A DNA stretch of 64,000 bases from NCBI GenBank assembly GCA_902806595.1, contig CADCXC010000011.1, positions 1,612,001 through 1,676,000 on the forward strand, written 5' to 3'. A model generated the notes under the pieces. The model ran no database searches. It was not told the origin of the DNA and worked only from the letters and a program-made list of their open reading frames with translations. Below, in pieces: positions 22,188 through 32,389 of this stretch. This stretch comes from Pyrenopolyporus hunteri. Its lineage: Eukaryota > Ascomycota > Sordariomycetes > Xylariales > Hypoxylaceae. The translations under genes and the position numbers were made by a program. Within the stretch, counting starts at the first letter, position 1. Each line of letters opens with the position of its first letter.

Positions 22188-22861
22188 ATGAAGGCCACAT
22201 TCTTCGCTCTCTTTGCTGTCGGCGGCTTCTTTGCCACCAGCATCGCCAGTCCTGTTACTGTGGACACCAGCCTCGAGAAGCGCCAGGACATTGACGCCAT
22301 TGAGGCGAGCCTGGAGACCTTATTCACCGAGATCCAGGCGCAGACCGGGAAGATCAGTAAGTGTCCACAAGAAAAGTGAGCCGCTATATCCATCTAACAA
22401 AGGATTAGATTCAACTCTGACTCCGGTTGCCGATGCTGCCCCGGAGGCTGAGGCCCAGTCCGCTGCCGATTCTATCGCTCCTCAGTTGGACGCTATTGCC
22501 GAACTCCTAGACAAGTCCGCCACCATCGCTAAGAGAGCGATTGTCGAAGGCCGGTTTGTCAAGGAGGATATTTTCAAGACTGTATCCCTCATTGTATACG
22601 AGTTGCTCGGGACCGTCAAGTTCATCCTCATCAAGCTCGGCCTCGGTATGTAACCACGGCGACGTATATATTTGTAATTGAAACTAACATGAGAGGATGT
22701 TAGGCCCCGTCCTGATCCACCTGGTTCCTCTTATCCTTGGCCTCGTTAAACTCGTCAAGGCGCTCGATAAGGTGGTCGATGGCTTACTCTTCGCTGTTAA
22801 GTTCATCGTGGATGACCTCCTCAAGGCCGTTGGCCTTGGTCTCCTGGGTCTCCTCCCGTAG
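22188..22861 (+). CDS. secreted protein with hydrophobic amphipathic C-terminal helices
   Basis: Three exons (22188-22356, 22409-22645, 22704-22861), introns of 52 and 58 nt, 187 residues. The signal peptide spans residues 1-20 and a Kex2-type KR site at 31-32 suggests a processed propeptide. The mature protein has no cysteine. Its middle is acidic and alanine-rich. Its C-terminal 80 residues are a run of amphipathic or hydrophobic helices (SLIVYELLGTVKFILIKLGL, then VLIHLVPLILGLVKLVKAL and DDLLKAVGLGLLGLLP). No family is recognised. Membrane-active, lipid-binding or surface-coating behaviour is possible; that is inference. It is followed 0.9 kb later by another secreted protein on the same strand. 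Confidence 0.8.
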
Positions 22862-23753
22862 ACGGCTAGTGTTCTGGCCTGCTCTCAAGAATTGTTCAGC
22901 TGGCTGGTTTAGAGCCATGGGACATGCTTCTCTGAAGTGTCATTGCCGCTAGTGTCGATACATATGGCTGGCGTCTTGAGTGGTGGCAGTCTTCTTCCGT
23001 GTTATACTTACTTTCTGTATCTTTCTTTCTTAGAGAGTAATATACATATATTGCGCGGAAGTTAGCGTCTCTGTAACAAACAAAAATTGAGTCGAAGTGC
23101 TTCTAGTCGATGACCAATAATCAATAAAATTACCGCCTCACCTGATATCAATGCTTAGCACCTGTACCATACGAAATTTATTTCGTATTTTATTAGGATG
23201 AAAGGAGTTTGTGAAAGTGGTTGAAACTCGAAGAGCACGTTGGTAATGTCGTATTGTGACGGTGGGGCCGCGATAGGACAAGGGGACTTCGCGTAGTTGA
23301 CACAGGATTCTCATCTCCTAATTGGTTGACGACCCCAGTGAAACTCTATATCCCCTGATTAGGGGATCATCGTTGAGGCTCTTTGACCCAATTTAGCGTC
23401 GAACTCCCGGCGCGGTCCAATAGAAGAGGGATAATATCTCCCCAATTGACGATAAGCCGTCGGATATGAGACGAAAGGTGGCCGAGGGTGGTCTTGGTAG
23501 ACAGATTACGGCTCAAGTTGCCGGATCGTCTCTGCTTTTCGATGGGGCACGCTGGCGATAAAAAGCAAAAGAGATCCTCGTCCTAAGGTGATCGACAATC
23601 TTTCCGTTCACCTATCACTTTTTGAATTTGTCGTCCTTCTGGGAAAGGGTTTTCTTCATTTTTTCGATTCCTTCGTTCTTGGCTGGTCCTAAGCATTTCT
23701 TTCCCCTTGTATATATCGAAATTAATCCTATCGGTTCACATTAAACCAACAAA
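22862..23753. other. intergenic region and promoter
   Basis: Downstream of one secreted-protein gene and upstream of the next. A pyrimidine-rich leader (about 23590-23750) precedes the next ATG. Nothing else is recognised. Confidence 0.55.
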
Positions 23754-24410
23754 ATGCGCACGTCATTGTCAATTGTCGCAGCCCTCGTCGGAACCGTAAC
23801 CGCGGCGCCCAAGATTCCCTTCGTCACCACGACCGCGGTAATTCCGGTGAGCGACCATGCTGCCGGGTCGGACGTTAGCCCAATCTCTGGCCTCTACGCA
23901 CGACAGAGCGCTCAAGATGCATGCTTCGTGATCGGTAGCAAGACGTTGCCTGAGGAAACCGCCGACATCGCCGCGGACTTAGCCTCGACCGTCACATGCG
24001 ACAACTCTGCGAAGACCATTGCCGGCGTGCCGGACGTCACGTCCGGATCGATCACCTATTCATCCATCGACTTCAGCCAGTCCAACCAGACACCGCTTCA
24101 ATTTGCGCTATCGAAATTCGCGACCGCCAATCCTCTCGCCAACACAGACTTACAGACTTTCCAAGATATGCTTAACGTATATCAGGCCACCGAGGCTGGC
24201 ATCCGTAGCGTCGGAGGCTCTCTCGCTATTAAGGTGCCCAAGTTCTTTCTTGAGATGCAGGTTAGCCGCATCCAGACGGCGCAAGGGAACCCACCCACTG
24301 CTGCCGGTCTCCAGGTCGACCATCTCCGCGACAAGGTGCTGAAGAATGCTCCTAAGGAGAACTCAGCGCTTCTCAACCAAGTCAAGCAACTTGCGTCGCA
24401 GCTGAGATAG
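23754..24410 (+). CDS. secreted protein of a fungal hypothetical family
   Basis: Single exon, 218 residues. The signal peptide MRTSLSIVAALVGTVTA is followed by a short pro-region and a possible processing site at LYAR50-Q. The mature part has only two cysteines (C57, C82), likely one disulfide, in ACFVIGSKTLPEETADIAAD and STVTCD. The remainder is Ser/Thr-rich then helical, ending in SALLNQVKQLASQLR. It resembles uncharacterised small secreted proteins that recur in Sordariomycetes and Dothideomycetes, but I cannot name a domain. It converges on the ADCK-type gene, with 186 nt between their stop codons. Confidence 0.8.
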   Translation: MRTSLSIVAALVGTVTAAPKIPFVTTTAVIPVSDHAAGSDVSPISGLYARQSAQDACFVIGSKTLPEETADIAADLASTVTCDNSAKTIAGVPDVTSGSITYSSIDFSQSNQTPLQFALSKFATANPLANTDLQTFQDMLNVYQATEAGIRSVGGSLAIKVPKFFLEMQVSRIQTAQGNPPTAAGLQVDHLRDKVLKNAPKENSALLNQVKQLASQLR

Positions 24411-24596
24411 AGTGATTATACTAGATGAATTGAGTGCATCGGGGGGTTAGTCTGGTCTTATTCGCGGGTTTGAGGCCGAAGTAGTTGTATAGGTAATAAA
24501 TAAATCTTGTGGAGATTGATATTGCTCGTAATCCACGATCCGTCTACGAACGCCCACCTATGCAATTCTATGTCTATCCGTTATTTTGTACATGGA

Positions 24597-26790
24597 TTAG
24601 ATATTTGGTGATAACAAGTCGTATTTGACACAACTCTCAACCTGTATGAAATTAGTCAGGGCTGCTTCTGAGACGAAGCGGAAGGTAAATGAACTTACAT
24701 CTTCAATACTAGCCTGCATAAACCTCCTCGCCTCTAACCCTGCCCAGACGAAGAACATCGAGAAATCGCCGCCCTTCATTCTCTCGGCTGCGGTTTGCGT
24801 ACCAAGCTGTCTGAGGATTGGCAACGAACTGCTCAGAAGGTCTAGGTCGGGGTCAAGAGTGCGGCCGATGCCCTCTAGGAGCAAAATGCTGATTACGACG
24901 TTCACGAAGTCTCCTTCCAATCTTACGTGATGCTGTCTGACCATGTCAAGGACCTGCTGCAGGATGTCGCCAATTTTGACGCTGCCTAGGGCAAGAGTCG
25001 AACTCTTAACATTCAAAACAAGGTGTTGCATCTTCAAGGCAAACACTTCCTTGTCTATAACAGCATCGGGCTGTCGACAGCGTTCACACATCAGGTGGCC
25101 CGCCTTATACCCGTCAAACTCGGCAACGGCGCGGAAGAGGTCAATAAAATTGCGACAATTGGTCGCATTGAGTTCCGTCACCAGGCCGGTGTCAATGAAG
25201 ATCAGCTGGGGTCTAAAGCCTTCTTCGTCGATCTTCTTCAACTCCGCCTCCCAGGCCGCGGGATCTTTCCGCTTGCGGTATGGGCGAAGCCGCGCGAGGA
25301 CTTGCTCGGTCACGTCGGACTGCTCCTCGGGATGCGGCTTCTGGCCGTTAGACGACTGGCGTAGGCTGAGATCGGGTTTGTACGACTGATAGAAGCGAAC
25401 CATGATATTGCCGGGATGTAGGTCGGCGTGGACGAAATTGTCGATAAGCAGCATGCGCAAGAAGGCATCCAGGCCTTCCCGAGATATGTCCTTCTGGAAA
25501 ACGCCGCCGCCATTTTCTAGAAAGTCTGCTAACGGTATGCCCTGGGCGAATTCCTCAATCAGGACCTCTCGAGTGGTGAACTCCAAATACGGAAACGGAA
25601 ACCATGCCGTCGTACGATCTTTGAAATTCTTTCGGAACTTGGTTAGGTTAGCTGCTTCGATGCGCAAGTCGAGCTGAAGCTTCATCATTTCTCCGAACTG
25701 TGTTACTTCGTCGGGTAGAGATAGCCACTCAATGGTGGGTATCATGTTAAGCGCTGAGGCAAAGAAGCCCATGATACGAAGATCGCGGCGTACAGTTCGT
25801 TCTACTCGTGGGTGTAAGACTTTGACGGCAACGTAGGAAGAAGGGACGCGCTTCGGTACGCTTTTTAGAACCGTGTCGACTTTGTGGCGGACATTCTTTC
25901 GGAGGTTCCTACGAGTCTCTAAAACGTCGACGTCGCCTGGCGCGGCAAGATCCGGTTTCAATTTCGCCTTGTACACCTGCGCAATCGCGCCTACACCTAA
26001 GGGGGTCTCTTCAAACTCCTCAAAAATCTCTTCAAATTTCCTACCGTCAAACGCCTTTTCTACTATTCGCATCGTCGCTTCTAGTGAGTGTGCAGGAGCA
26101 TGGGAATGCAGTTTGGCCATGATATCACACATTTTGGTAGGGAAGATGTCGGTCCTCGACGCTGCCCATTGGCCAAGCTGTTTAGTAGACACACATTAGT
26201 TCGATTATCGGGATGCGATTGCGAGAGGATTGGCACACCTTGATGAATGCTGGACCAGCTGTCTCCATGGCTTTCACCAGAAAGTTATACCACCACAGTG
26301 TACCGGATCTCTCATTATCACGGTCCGGCTGGCGGCTCCCAACCCATATAACTGGAACGGCTAATATTACTGGGATGAATATGAAGACAAGTTCGACAAA
26401 TCTTGCGCCGGTACAGAGGGGTTCCCAGATATACAAGTCCAGGAAGATGATTAACTTATGGCCGAGGCGGTATATGCCCCTCTCATCATCGCGAACGACT
26501 TTTTTTAACTCCTCTCGCGACGCTTGGAGCATGCGGCCCTCGGCCGTTTGTTCCGTTGCTTCATCACCATCCTTTTCAGATAGTTTGACGAACAGTGCCG
26601 TTCCAATAGAAGCGTTAGCTACGGCTTTGAGCAACCTGCTCCTGGACCGCGGATTTCCCTGCCATTGGTAAGAACGTAAAGATCGAAGTCGACAGGCCGA
26701 GTGCCATCGTCCCAGGCTTGCGAGTATATTTGGAGCTCGAGAAGAAGCACGCCGAGCGCAAAACCGGCTGAGTAAGATGACCGGTCGCAT
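24597..26790 (-). CDS. mitochondrial ABC1/ADCK (UbiB) family atypical kinase, Cqd1/ADCK2-like
   Basis: Three exons: 26790-26239, 26177-24699 and 24641-24597, introns of 61 and 57 nt, 691 residues. The N-terminus is Arg/Ser-rich without acids (MRPVILLSRFCARRASSRAP), as in mitochondrial presequences. A membrane segment lies near residues 130-150 (FVELVFIFIPVILAVPVIWV). The family's K-x-G-Q motif (FIK184-LGQ187) spans intron 1. GVGAIAQVY, VAVK (K303), HADLHPGN (D436, N441) and IDTG (D513) complete the kinase-like fold. The insert of about 70 residues between HADLHPGN and IDTG points to the Cqd1/ADCK2 branch, which affects coenzyme Q distribution in yeast. Intron 2 is divisible by three and has no stop, so retention would add 19 residues. 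Confidence 0.88.
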
Positions 26791-27435
26791 CTCTATGGAA
26801 GACTATTATTATAACGAAGAAAAGGAAGCGATTGGCATGGTGGGCGATCCTATGCGAGGTCAATCCGTTTGGTACTGTTGCCCAAGAGGAATGCTAAGGG
26901 TATCATCGACGGATGCATATGACAATTAGTTGTGTCTGCGCAGAGAATGGCATGGTTCAGAAGCAGCTGCAGATAAAAAGATACCGCCATTGCGAGCTGG
27001 ACCGCTCTAGCTCGGTGAGGAATGTGACGTAGTCGACTCGATTTAGGCCTAGCCTGGTACCACATTATAATACACATGGCCTATCGATAAGCACTTACGG
27101 CGTTCTATATCTAGGTACCGAGGTACTGAGGTACGTATCTACAGTTCGGCGCATTACGTAACGGCTCGACTTTTTTTTTTTTCCCCTTCTCCCCTTTCGC
27201 CTGAACCCCGTCACATGGATCGACATCTCCCACCTTACATAACCCATTCGGCCTTTGGGCAATTCCGGACGAGGCAAATAAGAGAAGAGAAAAAAAAGTT
27301 ACAAACCTGAAGGAGAGAACTTTCTCAAATTTGCATTACGGACGATTGTACCTCGACTTCGTACTGTTATTCAGTACCATACGATAGTCCTTATTCCATT
27401 TCCCCTCTAGGCGCTTTGAAAACTACATTGGAACC
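26791..27435. promoter_or_regulatory. shared divergent promoter region of two mitochondrial genes
   Basis: The 645-nt interval separates the starts of the ADCK-like gene (minus) and the cytochrome c heme lyase (plus). It includes a T tract near 27170-27182 and CT-rich stretches. Whether the two genes are co-regulated is inference from their arrangement. Confidence 0.4.
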
Positions 27436-28544
27436 ATGGGCTGGTTTTGGGCGGACGGTTCTCAAGCCACGGTCAAATCACAGCCTTTATCGCACCGCGT
27501 ATATCAAGATGGAACGCGATCCCCTCCTGTAAGTCGGACTAAACACCCAGAATACTGTAGATGACATCCTAACCATGACTAGCCAGGATGTCCGATGCAT
27601 AAACACCAAAAGTCTGCCGATGCCATGACATCCTCGGGCTCTTGTCCCGTAAAGCATTCTCCCCCCGCCTCCGGACCAGTCTCGGCATGTCCTGTACCCC
27701 ACGGCTCGAATGTATATGGACAAGACCATGGGAATGAGACACAGTCGACATTTTCCAGGTTAAATCCCCTCAACTACATGTTCCGCGATCTTTCGCAAAC
27801 GCCTGCTCCCGACCAGACCCATGCCCTTCCCACTTCCCGCGAACCGTCGACTATTCCCAGGGGCGATGGCGACGGCAATTGGGTATACCCCTCTCCCCAG
27901 CAGATGTACAACGCTCTCCTGCGAAAGGGTTACACGGACACGGACGTTACCGCGGTCGAGAGCATGGTGAGCGTGCATAACTTCTTGAACGAGGGGGCGT
28001 GGGCCGAGATTCTAGACTGGGAGAGGCGATTCGCGGGCGGTCTATATAAGGGCTGGCGTATGTGCAGTCGCGGTGAACAACATTTCGAGGATATGGTGAA
28101 GAAGTACGGATACGAAAAAGAGGTGCAGAATGTCAACCCGAGCCTAGTCAGATTTCAAGGCCGGCCCAAGGACATGACGCCCAAGGCAGCTATGTTCCAA
28201 GTTATGGGTTGGCTATACCCGGGAGCATTTGGGTAAGTAAATACTGCTATTACTTCGTATAAGCCTGTACTGACAAGTTTCATAGCACCGAGCCACCCTT
28301 CGATCGACACGATTGGTACGTGTCTCGAGACATAGACGGCCAGCGAAAGGAAGTCCGCTACGTTATCGACTATTACTCCGGCCCACCCGAGCCTACTGGC
28401 GAACCGGTCTTCTTCCTCGACGTCCGTCCAGCCATGACACCCACCGGAGCGGCCGAGAGGGCGTTACGGTGGGGTTGCGACGTTTGGTGGAAAGCAATAG
28501 GCGGCGACACCCGAGAGCAAGAAAAATTGAAAAAGGCCAAGTGA
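27436..28544 (+). CDS. CYC3: cytochrome c heme lyase (holocytochrome c synthase)
   Basis: Three exons (27436-27528, 27583-28232, 28286-28544), introns of 54 and 53 nt, 333 residues. The enzyme attaches heme covalently to apocytochrome c in the mitochondrial intermembrane space. The N-terminus starts MGWFWAD, followed by three Cys-Pro heme-regulatory-type motifs (C34-P35, C52-P53, C67-P68). The catalytic region has NWVYPSPQQMYNALLRKG, the heme-ligand histidine H163 in SVHNFLNEGAW, and the C-terminal PFDRHDWYVSRD and RYVIDYYSGP blocks. The small first exon is needed for the conserved N-terminus. Cytochrome c versus c1 specificity cannot be settled by eye; length near that of the Neurospora c-type enzyme favours c. 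Confidence 0.93.
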
Positions 28545-29333
28545 TGGGGCTTTTATATGGGAGATGAACACAGTAAATAAATGACGTATATTAGGCGTGG
28601 AGTTTGGATTTGTCTTATAGGGTGTACCATTAGGGATGAGTCGACGAACTTTCGAGGGGCTGTGCGATCCATCACGATTCCTCCGATTCACGAATTACTT
28701 CTTCTCTTCTGTACTATAGTTTCAGCTTCACCACCCATCCCCTCTTCGGTTCAGGAGAGCATAGTGAAATACCTATGCGTTCAGGTAATAGACGGTTTCC
28801 AAGAAGCAACTCTTTAAGTTATCTTCAGTCTATTCCCCAAGACCAAGCCAATGGCTGGCATCAGCCCAGTAAAAGCTGGTATTAAAACGATTACCCCCCA
28901 CCATAAAGGACAGCTTCGTTAGGAATGTTATAATAAGCCGGGTAAATTGCTACCAGTTACTAACAATTTAACCCCGACTTGAATCTGACCCTGCGGGTCC
29001 AATCTAGATGTTCATTCTATATGACCGTTTAGAAGATGGTCATATGAGTTACTAACTATGAGTTATTAATAAACGTCACTTGTTCCAAATGATATTACCG
29101 ATATATGAAGTTCGGTAATTCCCCGCAGATTTACTTGTATGCATATATAGATTCTCGTGACGTGTTAGGATTCCCTTAAAATCCTCCAACGTGTCCAGTT
29201 GCGAAACATAGCAACATCTCATACAAATCCGCACATATATACCCAACCATTAGCCCAGAGCCGTGAAATGTTTTGGGATCTCACAACTGAGAAAGCTCTT
29301 TTGCGATACCATATTAAGCCATCCTCCAAGTGA
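28545..29333. other. intergenic region, nothing recognised
   Basis: AT-rich spacer after the heme lyase gene. The frame 28581-28817 is probably 3'-UTR and chance sequence. Confidence 0.5.
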
Positions 29334-29782
29334 ATGCAACTAGATCTAACCGCTGCGAACCCAGTAGTAAGGAAAACCCGGCCCCCACGGCTCAACACAA
29401 TTAGACCTAGATATGTAAGTGTCCCTGATCACATCGACTTTCTCATAGCTAGTCTACCGTTAAGCTATGAAGCCCTCTGCACGCGTGCGCTTGTATTATT
29501 GACCATGCAGATATCCTCACTATCCGTGTCCCTCCCTTCGACGGACCAAAAACGCGACCTCGCTCTCCGATGCCACAGCTAGTATCCCCCGACTGGCTAG
29601 AGTGGAACTTTAAGGGCGTTCTGGGTAGTTACAAGGTGACGGCCCTAGACGAGCTTTGGATCGGACTCTTGGCGTTAGAAGCTCTCCTGATCGCTGGAGT
29701 ACTAGGTGTGAGGGTTTTGGAAGCATTGGGTCGGACAACGCGGAAGTCGAGGTGGAATAGTCCTTATAAAATTCGTTTCTAG
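29334..29782 (+). CDS. candidate two-exon small membrane protein
   Basis: Exon 29334-29414 (27 codons) ends at a GTAAGT donor, and exon 29579-29782 starts after a CACAG acceptor; the junction is in phase 0 and yields 94 residues. The second exon reads as coding-like, with one hydrophobic segment (LWIGLLALEALLIAGVLGV) and a basic tail (RTTRKSRWNSPYKIRF). The second exon could also start at its own ATG (29570). No family is recognised, and the 164-nt intron is longer than most here. Confidence 0.35.
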
Positions 29783-30658
29783 AAGCTCTACATAGAAAAG
29801 TCTAAATGGCAGTAATGGGTCGCTTTATCGTGGACGTCCTCCCATGCACCCGGGCCAGAGCTATTCGTGAGATTTTAACGTTAATCATGGGATTCCGGGT
29901 CACTACCATTCAACTAGGAAGATGTACCAACTCCCCGGACGTTGGTGGGCCTTATGGCTTGTATATTTATATCAGACCTGAGTGCCGAACAATCCTGGAC
30001 CACCGTCGATACCCATGGAAATTAACACTCTATGAAGAAAATGTCTCTATCAGGGTCTGCTTCATCGGAAGTTTCGTTCGGGAGCCTTCGCACAAGTTCC
30101 TATCTGTTTTCGCGAATAGCTGAAAGACGGTTCGTGGTATATGATTAATCAACATGATATTCTCAGGATAGTCATACGTGCGTCTCGACTTCCTTATCCT
30201 GGGCATCGCGTAACTTGATGTTGAGGGAGAAAAGGCTGTGATTAGTTGATCTAAAGTTAATCCGAATCCGCCATCGGTTTCGAGGCTTTTTGGGACGCGA
30301 TTCGACGAAAACTAGGCTGGCGTGCACCGAAGATCCGTCGGGTCTGGATTCGGTGTGGGGTACTGCATCGCGAGAGACGATGTGCCGACACTAGAACACC
30401 ACTCCATCGCCATCGCTCGCTTGATATCATTCCGCGGCGCTGACGGAGTTAACTTACTAATCGAAGCGCGAATAACCCGAGGCTTGTGAAAGCTATCGAG
30501 GCGCAACCCGCGAAGGGCCGGGCCGTGTCCAATATAACCTCCCTTCCTTACTTAGACCGTCGTCTTGGGGATACATGTGGTTCTGGATAGTCTGCGAATA
30601 GTTGTCTTAGCTATAATAGCGAAAGAGTATTCGCGTATCGATCGCTAATATCACCACC
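29783..30658. other. intergenic region and amidohydrolase promoter
   Basis: No supported gene. A 105-codon frame at 29806-30123 has no recognisable motif and little coding character. Confidence 0.5.
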
Positions 30659-32389
30659 ATGTCTACAACCCCCGCCGGTTCCGTCCTCCTGTCTGGTGGA
30701 ACGATCATAGCGTTTAACGACGAGACCGAGTCCCTCGAGGTAATCCGCAATGGCGCGTTGCTAGTTACAGGGGACCGCGTCGCCGGCATTTACAGCACGG
30801 CACACCCTAACGATCTGCCCCCGGACACGGAGGTCGTAGACTGTACGAACAAGATTATTTCCCCCGGCTTCGTAGACACGCATCGGCATGGATGGCAGAC
30901 GGCGATGAAGACGCTGGCCTCCAATACGACCTTACCCGATTATATATTCCGGTATTGTGGTAATGCAACGGCGGCCTTTTACACGACTGAGGACATATAT
31001 ATCGGGCAACTTGCGGGGTTACTCGAAGGTCTCAACGCTGGCGTCACTACGACGCTTGACCACGCCCACAACACTTGGTCCAAGGAAAGGTCGAACGCGG
31101 GTCTTCAAGCGTCAATTGAAAGCGGTGCTAGGGTTTACTGGAGCCATGCCTTCATTATCGCAGAAGGCTACCCGTTTGAGGAGCAGCTCGCTAACTTCAA
31201 GGAGCTGGCGAGATCTAAATTCGCGTCTGACCTGACCACCCTCGGGGTCGCATATGATGGTTGGTCGATGGCCCCGCCGGAGAATATCAAGGCGGTAACT
31301 GGCGCGATTAAGTACGTAAGAAAAGCGTTTCGTCAAGTTGTTCTGCAGTAACTAATGAAATGTAGGGAGTTCAATATTCCAGTTTTAACAACGCATTATT
31401 TAGGGGGCCCATGGTTGGGTATGTTTAGCCCCTGAATAACAACTGCATATGCCCCGGTGTGCTGCAGTGAGGTCCGCTAACACGCAAGTTAATTAGCTGA
31501 TAACTCACCGGAACTCCTCCACCGACACGGTGTTCTAGGCACCGATACTGCTGTTGTCTTCTCTCACGCCATGGGAATTACGCCCTTAGGGGCCAAGATC
31601 CTTCAATCGACAAACCAATTCATCTCAATCACCCCCGAGTCCGAAATGCATTACGGCCATTCACACCCGAACGCGCATCTGGTACAGGAACAGGCCTCGC
31701 TCGGCGTGGACACGTTCTTCACCTTTTCAACCGACATGCTGACGCAAGCGCGCATTTGGCTTCAGCGGGCCCGCTCCAGGATCTACGACCAAGTCCTTGA
31801 GAAGTGGAAGATTCCAAGGAATAACCCTATGTCCGTCAATCAAGCCTTCCTCATGGCTACCCGACAGGGCGGGCTCGCGCTCAGACGCCCCGACCTGGGC
31901 GTTATCCGCGTTGGCGCAAAGGCGGATTTGGTTGTGTTCAACGGCCGGTCCCCTGGGATGCTGGGCTGGCTTGATCCCGTCGCGGCGGTGATCCTGCACG
32001 CAAACGTCGGAGATATTGACCACGTCATGGTGGACGGTAAGTTCAGAAAGCGGGATGGAAAGCTGACTTTCGAAAATTATGATGCAGTCGTGGACCGGTT
32101 CCTCGCGAGTGTGGAGAGAATACAGAAGGCTGTTGTCGAAAAACCCACCCCAGTGCTTGAGGGCCGGTTCTGGGGTGGTTGTGAATTGTAAGTGTCATAA
32201 TTCTGGTTTAAAGCGTCCTATTCGAGCCTGGGGGGGTCATAACTCCCCAACACATGTTCCGACCCCTGATTTCTCGAAAAAGTAATTGCTAACATACGTC
32301 GTCGCAGTGACAACGCACCTGAGGTTAATATTTCCAGAGGAACGGGGACGGGAACGGGATATGGGCAGCAGTTCCTTAATAAGAATTAA
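30659..32389 (+). CDS. metal-dependent amidohydrolase (TRZ/ATZ, nucleobase-deaminase-like)
   Basis: Four exons (30659-31311, 31366-31418, 31497-32187, 32308-32389), introns of 54, 78 and 120 nt, 492 residues. PGFVDTHRHGWQTA carries the metal-binding HxH of the barrel. Further metal-site histidines are expected in TTHY (exon 2) and VFSHAMG (exon 3), and the catalytic aspartate in FSTDML. The C-terminal GVIRVGAKADLVVFNG closes the composite sandwich domain, and DHVMVDGK follows. The family includes atrazine/melamine hydrolases, 8-oxoguanine deaminase and S-adenosylhomocysteine/methylthioadenosine deaminase; the substrate here is not predictable. The tiny 53-nt exon 2 and the last exon, with a GTGTGTG-type Gly/Thr repeat, are needed for a complete protein. 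No signal peptide is present, so it is probably cytosolic. Confidence 0.9.
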
